Below, one piece after another: positions 1 to 4,674 of a DNA stretch of 5,847 nt (the first letter of the stretch is position 1; each line of letters begins with the position of its first letter). This DNA comes from Erythrobacter sp. UBA3075 (GTDB taxonomy: Bacteria > Pseudomonadota > Alphaproteobacteria > Sphingomonadales > Sphingomonadaceae), in the NCBI GenBank assembly GCA_002367375.1, contig DFBR01000197.1:10384-16230 (forward strand), read 5' to 3'. A program made the position numbers and the translations under genes. The notes below the pieces were generated by a model, which worked only from the letters and a program-made list of their open reading frames with translations, made no database searches and was not told where the DNA came from.

Positions 1-24
1 GACGCGGCTCTGGCGAAGGTCTAG
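1..24 (+). CDS. possible 3' end of a truncated upstream gene
   Basis: Frame 1 from the window edge reads Asp-Ala-Leu-Ala-Lys-Val followed by a TAG stop. Nearly all third codon positions are G or C and the residues would suit a helical C-terminus, so this may be the tail of a gene convergent with the DUF1465 gene. Seven codons cannot identify a family, and a chance reading is quite possible. Confidence 0.2.
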   Translation, partial: DAALAKV

Positions 25-49
25 CGGGCGCAGACTTCAGGCGCAGCGG

Positions 50-529
50 TCAGTCGGAAGCGAAGGCCTTACCCAGCCGGTCTTGCAGGCGGCCGACCGC
101 ATCATCGGGTTCTGCCTGCTCATCAGCCCACGCCTGATCCAGCCGTTCAACGCGGTCATAAAGCGCAACAGATCGCGCGATCACATCATTGATGGCAGGG
201 TCCATCAGCGCAAGGTCCTCGGGATTGGCTCTGGGCTGCGGCGGGGGCAGGCGGCCATGCTGCCGCAGCTGGTGTCCGCTCATCTCACCGGCAAAAAAGG
301 CGCGGTGATTGAGCAGCCACGCCATCACATGCATCAGAGTTGTTGTGGTCCGCAGCGTGACGCAGGATAGTGCTACGTTCAAATTACTGCCTTGCGCATG
401 GCCCGATGTTTCGTGCCGAGCGAAATCGAATTCCGCGCGGGCTTCCTCTGCAAGCAGCAGCGCTTCGTCATAAAGTCTGTTGACGATAGTGGCCGTGATG
501 GGCTCGTGGATGTGTTGGGGCATTTCCAT
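50..529 (-). CDS. DUF1465 family protein, RcdA-like (regulator of CtrA degradation type)
   Basis: A 159-aa, mostly helical, soluble protein with no signal peptide or membrane segment. It shows the DUF1465 pattern: an N-terminal helix with LYDEALLLAEEAR (about residues 19-31), a central helix with the LRTTTTLMHVMAWLLNHRA stretch (about 59-77) followed by GEMS, an LP turn near 94, and a C-terminal helix with VIARSVALYDRVERLD (about 116-131). The family includes Caulobacter RcdA, a ClpXP adaptor-hierarchy protein needed for timed degradation of CtrA; that role here is inferred from family membership. An in-frame stop at 542-544 rules out a longer protein. ATG at 529 is the first start and ATG at 523 the alternative; neither has a convincing ribosome binding site. 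It lies 107 nt downstream of the DUF465 gene on the same strand, so co-transcription is possible. Family assignment is strong; the name rcdA is not certain for this clade. Confidence 0.88.
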   Translation of the reverse strand: MEMPQHIHEPITATIVNRLYDEALLLAEEARAEFDFARHETSGHAQGSNLNVALSCVTLRTTTTLMHVMAWLLNHRAFFAGEMSGHQLRQHGRLPPPQPRANPEDLALMDPAINDVIARSVALYDRVERLDQAWADEQAEPDDAVGRLQDRLGKAFASD

Positions 530-570
530 ATTGGCATCAGATTAACGCGAAGAGTGCCGCCTTTCCAGCA

Positions 571-607
571 GCCCCGCGGCCAATTTGCCCGCCTGTCCCA
601 GCGGGGC
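571..607. other. inverted repeat in the gap between the two minus-strand genes
   Basis: GCCCCGC at 571-577 and GCGGGGC at 601-607 are perfect 7-bp complements around a 23-nt loop. They sit in the 107-nt gap between the DUF465 and DUF1465 genes. No T-run follows on the minus strand, so this is not a standard terminator. It could be an mRNA structure or chance in GC-rich DNA. Confidence 0.3.
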
Positions 608-636
608 ACGGTATGCGGGCGCAAAGTTTCGCGTCT

Positions 637-834
637 TCAGGCGATGATGTCGGGTGTTAGATAATCTTCCAGAACACTGATCTGATCGCGCAGTTTCAGC
701 TTGCGCTTTTTCAGCCGAGCGACCTGCAACTGGTCCGGCCCGCCGGTCTCCAGCAGAGCAGAAATGGCGATGTCGAGGTCGCGGTGCTCAGATTGCAACG
801 CCGCGAGACGCTTTTTCATTTCCGCTTCGGTCAC
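637..834 (-). CDS. DUF465 (YdcH-like) small protein, copy 1
   Basis: A 65-aa charged helical protein of the DUF465/YdcH type. Residues about 1-28 form one helix (LAALQSEHRDLDIAISALL), then comes a turn with GGPD (about 31-34), then a second very basic helix with LKKRKLKLRDQI (about 41-52), giving a helical hairpin. The C-terminus, LEDYLTPDIIA, is longer than in the second copy at 1079-1234. The family is common in proteobacteria and its molecular function is not established. The start is GTG at 834-832: on the minus strand GAGGGA lies at 848-843, 8 nt before it. The in-frame ATG at codon 6 would be 23 nt from that site, so GTG is preferred. The gene is divergent from the second DUF465 gene and lies upstream of the DUF1465 gene. 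Confidence 0.88.
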   Translation of the reverse strand: MTEAEMKKRLAALQSEHRDLDIAISALLETGGPDQLQVARLKKRKLKLRDQISVLEDYLTPDIIA

Positions 835-842
835 TGAAAAAT

Positions 843-848
843 TCCCTC
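843..848 (-). promoter_or_regulatory. ribosome binding site deciding the GTG start of DUF465 copy 1
   Basis: Reading on the minus strand this is GAGGGA, with an 8-nt spacer to the GTG at 834. It supports the GTG over the in-frame ATG at 819-817. Confidence 0.6.
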
Positions 849-890
849 GTTGCCGATACTTGTCCGGCGACCCATTCGCGGCGCACCTGC

Positions 891-918
891 CTTATAGGGC
901 ATTTCATCGAGATGCCAT
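891..918 (-). promoter_or_regulatory. candidate promoter for DUF465 copy 1
   Basis: On the minus strand, ATGGCA (918-913, 4 of 6 to TTGACA) is followed after 16 nt by TATAAG (896-891, 5 of 6 to TATAAT). Transcription would start near 884, leaving a leader of about 50 nt before the GTG. It lies in the AT-richest part of the divergent intergenic region. Predicted by eye only. Confidence 0.35.
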
Positions 919-924
919 TTGGCA
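913..924. promoter_or_regulatory. 12-nt palindrome between divergent promoters, possible operator
   Basis: TGCCA and TGGCA flank a 2-nt TT centre. The left half contains the candidate -35 of the leftward promoter and the right half the candidate -35 (TTGGCA) of the rightward promoter. A single bound regulator here could control both DUF465 genes. The palindrome is visible in the sequence; the operator role is inference. Confidence 0.3.
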
Positions 925-947
925 ATTTAAAACGAATATGATTTTAT
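919..947 (+). promoter_or_regulatory. candidate promoter for DUF465 copy 2
   Basis: TTGGCA (919-924, 5 of 6 to TTGACA) is separated by 17 nt from TTTTAT (942-947, 4 of 6 to TATAAT). The predicted start point near 954 would give a leader of about 125 nt containing two strong hairpins. TATGAT at 937-942 is a better -10 match but has no -35 at a usual distance. Confidence 0.35.
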
Positions 948-956
948 GACAATCAC

Positions 957-986
957 GCGGCGCTCGTCGCACTGGCGAGTCGCCGC
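957..986 (+). other. strong hairpin 1 in the leader of DUF465 copy 2
   Basis: GCGGCGCTCG (957-966) pairs with the arm at 976-986 (CGAG, a bulged T at 980, then CGCCGC), giving 10 base pairs; a U-G and a C-G pair can extend it into the loop. The 3' part of the stem (GCCGC, 982-986) can instead pair with GCGGC at 992-996 or 1000-1004, so mutually exclusive folds are possible. Confidence 0.45.
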
Positions 987-1031
987 TTGCAGCGGCCTCG
1001 CGGCGTATCCATCGCCCTGGTCGCTCCCCCC

Positions 1032-1055
1032 TCGCGGGCGGATTGCCGCTCGCGA
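1032..1055 (+). other. strong hairpin 2, just upstream of the ribosome binding site
   Basis: TCGCGGGCGG (1032-1041) pairs with CCGCTCGCGA (1046-1055) around an ATTG loop: ten pairs including one G-U. It ends 9 nt before the AAGGAG of the 51-aa gene. No T-run follows, so it is more likely a leader structure or repeat-type palindrome than a terminator. Confidence 0.45.
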
Positions 1056-1064
1056 TAGATAGGT

Positions 1065-1070
1065 AAGGAG
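1065..1070 (+). promoter_or_regulatory. strong ribosome binding site of DUF465 copy 2
   Basis: AAGGAG with an 8-nt spacer to the ATG at 1079. It is the most canonical Shine-Dalgarno sequence in the window and is the main support for the short gene that follows. Confidence 0.75.
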
Positions 1071-1078
1071 ACGAGCTT

Positions 1079-1234
1079 ATGGATTCTTCACATGTCAGCG
1101 CCCTTCAGGCAAAGCACGAGGGGCTTGAAAGCCAGCTCAGGCAGGAAATGAGCCGCCCGGCTCCCGACGATGTGAAAATTCAGGCACTCAAGAAAGAAAA
1201 ACTGCGCCTGAAAGAGGAAATCGCACTGAACTGA
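1079..1234 (+). CDS. DUF465 (YdcH-like) small protein, copy 2, 51 aa
   Basis: A 51-aa ORF with an AAGGAG site 8 nt before its ATG. The protein has two charged helices: residues about 5-25 (VSALQAKHEGLESQLRQEM) and about 31-50 (with IQALKKEKLRLKEEIAL), separated by a SRPAPDD turn. This matches the DUF465/YdcH helical hairpin and its basic KKEKLRLKEEI signature, parallel to LKKRKLKLRDQI in the 65-aa protein encoded divergently at 637-834. It is shorter at the C-terminus than that copy. Function is unknown for the family; a nucleic-acid-binding or scaffolding role for the basic helix would be a guess. A terminator-like hairpin follows 18 nt after the stop, so it is probably monocistronic. Its leader is unusually structured. 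Confidence 0.85.
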   Translation: MDSSHVSALQAKHEGLESQLRQEMSRPAPDDVKIQALKKEKLRLKEEIALN

Positions 1235-1252
1235 TGTGCTGATTTGCGCCAA

Positions 1253-1279
1253 TGCCCGCCTCACCCGATGAGGCGGGCA
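1253..1279 (+). terminator. Rho-independent-type terminator after DUF465 copy 2
   Basis: TGCCCGCCTCA (1253-1263) and TGAGGCGGGCA (1269-1279) are perfect 11-bp complements around a CCCGA loop. The stem is followed by AATTTGC, so the T-run is short (three Ts). It separates the 51-aa gene from ptsP, which starts 37 nt later. Confidence 0.7.
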
Positions 1280-1298
1280 ATTTGCAAAACCATTTGCG

Positions 1299-1307
1299 TG
1301 CTATAGG
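1299..1307 (+). promoter_or_regulatory. candidate extended -10 promoter of ptsP
   Basis: TG at 1299-1300, one base, then TATAGG at 1302-1307 forms an extended -10 element (TATAGG matches TATAAT at 4 of 6). The expected start point (about 1313-1316) falls at or just before the ATG at 1316, which suggests a leaderless or nearly leaderless mRNA. TTGCAA at 1282-1287 is too close to be a normal -35. Confidence 0.35.
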
Positions 1308-1315
1308 CGTTAGTT

Positions 1316-3586
1316 ATGAAAGCCGCTTCCGCCGCACGCTCTATCCTGACGACCCTGCACGAGGTGATGGCTTCGCGCACCCATACGCAGGCCAAGCTGA
1401 ATCAGGTGGTCGATGTTATTGGTGAGGCGCTGGATAGCGAAGTCTGCACCATTTACCTGCTGCGCGACGGTATGCTGGAACTGTTCGCCACGCGCGGCCT
1501 CAACCAGGCGGCGGTCCATGTCACCCGGTTGGGCGTGGGCGAGGGGCTGACCGGCTCGATTGCCCAGAATATCGAAACGCTGAACCTTGATGAGGCAGCG
1601 ACTCATCCTGAATTCCAGTACCGCCCCGAAACGGGCGAGGAAAAATTCCACTCCTTGGCAGGCGTTCCCATCGTCCGCCGTGAACGGGCGATTGGCGTGC
1701 TGACTGTACAGCATGTCGAACCGCGCAAATATGCAGAGGTGGAGATCGAGGCCTTGCAGACGGTCGCCATGGTGCTGGCCGAGCTGATCAACAACGCGGC
1801 TCTGGTCGATGAAGAAGATATCGGCGGTCCCGCCGAAGCGCGCACCGGGCAGGACAGGCTCGATGGGCTGAAACTGGTCAAAGGTCTCGCCATTGGCGAA
1901 GCGGTATTCCACCAGCCGCGCGTCCAGATCGAGCAGACTGTGGCCGAGGATACCGAGGCTGAACGCGAGCGTGTCTATCTGGCGTTTGACCGGATGCGCG
2001 AGCAGATTGACACCATGACGGGCCAAGCGGAATTCGGCCTTGGCGGAGAGCATGAACAGGTGCTCGAAACCTACAAGATGTTCGCTTACGATGAAGGCTG
2101 GTCGCGGCGTATCAATGAAGCGATTGATTCCGGCCTCACCGCTGAAGCTGCGATTGAACGCGTGCAGCAACGCACAAGGATGCGGATGCGCGAGATTTCC
2201 GACCCGCTGTTGCAGGACCGGATGCACGATCTGGAAGATCTGGCCAATCGCCTGATCCGCATCGTTTCGGGCCAGCTGGGCACGGCAGCGCAGAAGGGGC
2301 TGACGCGCGATGCCATTCTGGTCGCCAAAAATCTCGGCCCGGCAGAACTGCTTGAATATGACAAGCGCCGCCTGAAAGGCGTGGTGCTGGAAGAAGGCTC
2401 GCTCACTGCGCATGTGGTGATCGTGGCGCGCGCCATGGGTGTGCCGGTTGTCGGCCGTATCCGAAACCTGCGCGGCATGGTGCGTGAGGGGGACGAGGTG
2501 CTGGTCGATGGCGACAGCGGCAGCGTCACCTTGCGCCCTGGCAATGGTGTCCTCTCCGCATTCGAAGCGCGGTTTGCGCGGGCGAAAGAGAAGAAGGCAG
2601 CCTATGCCAAGCTGCGGGAGATTGAGCCCTTCACCCGCGATGGTGAGCGGATCGAGGTGATGATGAACGCTGGCCTGCGCGACGATGTCGGCATGCTGGC
2701 GATGACCGGGGCTGACGGGATCGGCCTGTACCGCACCGAATTCCAGTTTCTCGTTTCCGCTGGCCTCCCGTCGCGTGAGCGGCAGGCGCGGCTCTACCGC
2801 GACGTGCTTGACGCGGCGAAGGGCAAGCCGGTCATTTTCCGCACGGTCGATATCGGCGGCGACAAGGCGCTGCCCTATCTTGCCAATGAAATTGCCAAGG
2901 AAGACGAAAATCCGGCCATGGGCTGGCGCGCATTGCGGCTGGCGCTGGAGCGCGAAGGGCTGATGAAATCACAGGCCCGCGCGCTGCTGGAAGGCTGCGC
3001 CGGGCGCGAGCTGAATGTGATGTTCCCGATGGTGTCCGAGCCGTGGGAATTCGATGCTGCCAAGAAAGTATTCGAGCAGCAGCTGGATTTCCTGCGTAAG
3101 CGCAAGCACCAATTGCCCAGCGCGATCCGCTATGGTGTGATGCTGGAAGTGCCCTCGCTCGCCGAAACGCTGGATCAATTGCTGCCGCGCCTGTCCTTCG
3201 TTTCCATCGGCACCAATGATCTGACGCAGTTCCTGTTCGCCGCCGACCGCGCCAATCCGATGCTGGCTGAACGCTATGACTGGCTTAGCCCGGCGATCCT
3301 GCGCTTCCTTGACCGGGTGGTGAAGAACTGTGTCGGGACGCCGGTGGATCTGGGCGTGTGCGGCGAAATGGGTGGGCGGCGGCTCGAAGCGCTAGCGCTG
3401 ATCGGCCTTGGCATTCGCCGCCTCTCGATAACTCCCGCTGCTGTCGGGCAGATCAAGGAATTGGTGCGCAAGGTCGATACCAAGGAAATTGGCGAGGCGA
3501 TGATCGGCTGGCTCGCCGTGCCTCCTGAAAACATGCGCGAAGCGTTGCAGGCATGGGCGATGGAACGCGACATTGAAGTGGATTAG
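1316..3586 (+). CDS. ptsP: phosphoenolpyruvate-protein phosphotransferase PtsP (enzyme I-Ntr) with N-terminal GAF domain
   Basis: A 756-aa cytoplasmic enzyme that autophosphorylates from PEP and passes the phosphate to the HPr-like carrier NPr (then EIIA-Ntr) in the nitrogen PTS. An N-terminal GAF domain (about 10-160) is followed by the PEP-utiliser N-terminal helical domain (about 185-310), the swivelling phosphohistidine domain (about 330-410) and the C-terminal PEP-binding barrel (about 435-735). Visible catalytic elements are the phospho-acceptor His366 in GSLTAHVVIVARAMGVP, Arg473 in LYRTEF, Arg509 in FRTVDIGGDK, Glu611 in MLEVPS, Asn634-Asp635 in IGTNDLTQF and the proton-donor Cys692 in GVCGEMGG. 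The set is complete and the length is normal for EI-Ntr. In related alphaproteobacteria the GAF domain is reported to sense glutamine. Ala365 replaces the common Ser before the catalytic His. Only a weak AGGCG precedes the ATG. Terminator-like hairpins lie on both sides, so it is probably transcribed alone. Confidence 0.97.
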   Translation: MKAASAARSILTTLHEVMASRTHTQAKLNQVVDVIGEALDSEVCTIYLLRDGMLELFATRGLNQAAVHVTRLGVGEGLTGSIAQNIETLNLDEAATHPEFQYRPETGEEKFHSLAGVPIVRRERAIGVLTVQHVEPRKYAEVEIEALQTVAMVLAELINNAALVDEEDIGGPAEARTGQDRLDGLKLVKGLAIGEAVFHQPRVQIEQTVAEDTEAERERVYLAFDRMREQIDTMTGQAEFGLGGEHEQVLETYKMFAYDEGWSRRINEAIDSGLTAEAAIERVQQRTRMRMREISDPLLQDRMHDLEDLANRLIRIVSGQLGTAAQKGLTRDAILVAKNLGPAELLEYDKRRLKGVVLEEGSLTAHVVIVARAMGVPVVGRIRNLRGMVREGDEVLVDGDSGSVTLRPGNGVLSAFEARFARAKEKKAAYAKLREIEPFTRDGERIEVMMNAGLRDDVGMLAMTGADGIGLYRTEFQFLVSAGLPSRERQARLYRDVLDAAKGKPVIFRTVDIGGDKALPYLANEIAKEDENPAMGWRALRLALEREGLMKSQARALLEGCAGRELNVMFPMVSEPWEFDAAKKVFEQQLDFLRKRKHQLPSAIRYGVMLEVPSLAETLDQLLPRLSFVSIGTNDLTQFLFAADRANPMLAERYDWLSPAILRFLDRVVKNCVGTPVDLGVCGEMGGRRLEALALIGLGIRRLSITPAAVGQIKELVRKVDTKEIGEAMIGWLAVPPENMREALQAWAMERDIEVD

Positions 3587-3617
3587 GAACAATTGCGCCG
3601 CACAATAGCTTGACTCG

Positions 3618-3639
3618 AACGGCCGGGGGCCGTTTCTCT
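3618..3639 (+). terminator. terminator-like hairpin after ptsP
   Basis: AACGGCC (3618-3624) and GGCCGTT (3628-3634) form a perfect 7-bp stem around a GGG loop, followed by the T-rich TTTCTCT at 3633-3639. It lies 32 nt after the ptsP stop and 54 nt before the rodZ-like start. Confidence 0.6.
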
Positions 3640-3692
3640 GCATCACGCAGGGTTCGCTAGGTCGAGCCAGCACACCCCCGGCTGGAGCGCAC

Positions 3693-4556
3693 ATGTCTGA
3701 CGAAGAAGAATTCGACTATATCGCGAAGATCGACACCGAGCCGAAAGGCGTGGGGGCTCAATTGCGCGCGGCCCGCGAAGGAAAGGGGCTGACGATTGAG
3801 CAGGTGGCTGCCGCAACGCGTATTTCCAGCCGCCATATCGAGAATATCGAAGGCGACAATTTTGATGCGCTGCCAGGGCGCACCTATGCCGTCGGCTTTT
3901 CGCGCACGCTGGCCAAAACCGTTGGCCTGAATCAGGACGATGTCGTGGCCATGGTCCGTGCCGAGTTGGAGCATGAGTCTGAAGGTCAGCGCAGCGCTAC
4001 GGGATTATCGGGCGGCACGTTTGAGCCGGGCGATCCCAACCGCGCCCCGGGAGGCAGGCTGGTATGGTTCTCGCTCTTTGCCGTCGTATTGTTGCTGGTG
4101 GGTATTTTCTTTGCCGCGCGCGTGCTGTTCACTCCCGGTGCTGAGCTACCATCGCTCACGGCGGAGGAAGATACCGCAGGGCAGGACTCCTCCGCCACGC
4201 AGGAACAGGGCACGCAGGACGCCGCAGCACCGGTCGATGCGTCGGGACAGGTGGTCTTTACTGCCGAAGGTGAAGCGTGGGTGCGCTTCTACGACGCGCA
4301 GGACCGTGTGTTGACCGAACGCACTATGGCAGAAGGCGAAAGCTACGCCATTCCCGCCGACGCGGAAGGGCCGCGCATCATCACCGGCCGCCCGGACCTT
4401 TTGGCGATCACGATTGGCGGGCAGTCGGTTCCCAAGCTCTCCGAAGAGATTGAAACAGTGCAGAATGTCGATGTCTCGGCGCAGGCATTGCTGGCGCGTG
4501 AGGCCGCCGGGGCCAATGGATCTGCGGCCAGCGAACAGGCAGGCACTGGCGAATAG
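3693..4556 (+). CDS. rodZ: RodZ-like membrane protein: cytoplasmic HTH, one TM helix, DUF4115 domain
   Basis: A 287-aa bitopic inner-membrane protein. Residues about 20-90 form an HTH_25/Xre-type domain (LRAAREGKGLTIEQVAAATR, then IENIEGDNFDALPGRTYAVGFSRTLAK); the LPGRTY-GF-R-A segment is the RodZ signature. A single transmembrane helix lies at about 123-146 (from LVWFSLFA to RVLF). An acidic, Gln/Ala-rich linker (150-185) precedes a DUF4115-type beta domain (about 186-262: GEAWVRFYDAQDRVL, EGESYAIPADAEGP, LLAITIGGQSVPKL), with a low-complexity tail. In rod-shaped bacteria RodZ links MreB to the wall-elongation machinery; whether this protein does so here is inferred. The ATG at 3693 has GGAG 5 nt before it. 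The gene is separated from ptsP by a terminator-like hairpin and followed after 118 nt by the cpoB-like gene. Confidence 0.88.
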   Translation: MSDEEEFDYIAKIDTEPKGVGAQLRAAREGKGLTIEQVAAATRISSRHIENIEGDNFDALPGRTYAVGFSRTLAKTVGLNQDDVVAMVRAELEHESEGQRSATGLSGGTFEPGDPNRAPGGRLVWFSLFAVVLLLVGIFFAARVLFTPGAELPSLTAEEDTAGQDSSATQEQGTQDAAAPVDASGQVVFTAEGEAWVRFYDAQDRVLTERTMAEGESYAIPADAEGPRIITGRPDLLAITIGGQSVPKLSEEIETVQNVDVSAQALLAREAAGANGSAASEQAGTGE

Positions 4557-4659
4557 GCGCGATTTGCCGGGGAATACGCATCTCCACCAGCTTTCGCGCG
4601 CCCGTTAATCCCCTATCTTGCCGCCGAATGGCATTATGCTTGCCAATGATAAATTTGCC

Positions 4660-4665
4660 GGAGGA
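4660..4665 (+). promoter_or_regulatory. ribosome binding site deciding the cpoB start
   Basis: GGAGGA lies 9 nt before the ATG at 4675 and 3 nt before a GTG at 4669. It favours ATG 4675 over the upstream in-frame ATG at 4636 and TTG at 4618, neither of which has such a site. Confidence 0.65.
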
Positions 4666-4674
4666 CCCGTGGCG

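Noticed and set aside
379..624. Minus-strand ORF of 81 codons overlapping the start of the DUF1465 gene and the gap upstream
   Set aside because: Most of it is out of frame inside the DUF1465 gene, and its Arg/Trp/Pro-rich translation is typical of a non-coding frame.
701..949. Plus-strand ORF of 82 codons opposite DUF465 copy 1
   Set aside because: It is antisense to a recognised family protein and runs into AT-rich promoter-like DNA. The residue composition is that of a shadow frame.
530..1078. CtrA-type binding sites (TTAA-N7-TTAA), looked for because of the RcdA-like gene
   Set aside because: Only isolated half-sites are present in the intergenic DNA; no correctly spaced pair was seen.
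1310..2413. Long minus-strand ORF of 367 codons opposite ptsP
   Set aside because: It lies fully antisense to a ptsP gene with complete catalytic motifs. Such antisense openness is common in GC-rich genes, and its translation resembles no family.
4618..4674. Longer cpoB N-terminus from TTG 4618 or ATG 4636
   Set aside because: Neither start has a ribosome site, and both would place 13-19 extra residues before the signal peptide. GGAGGA at 4660-4665 points to ATG 4675.
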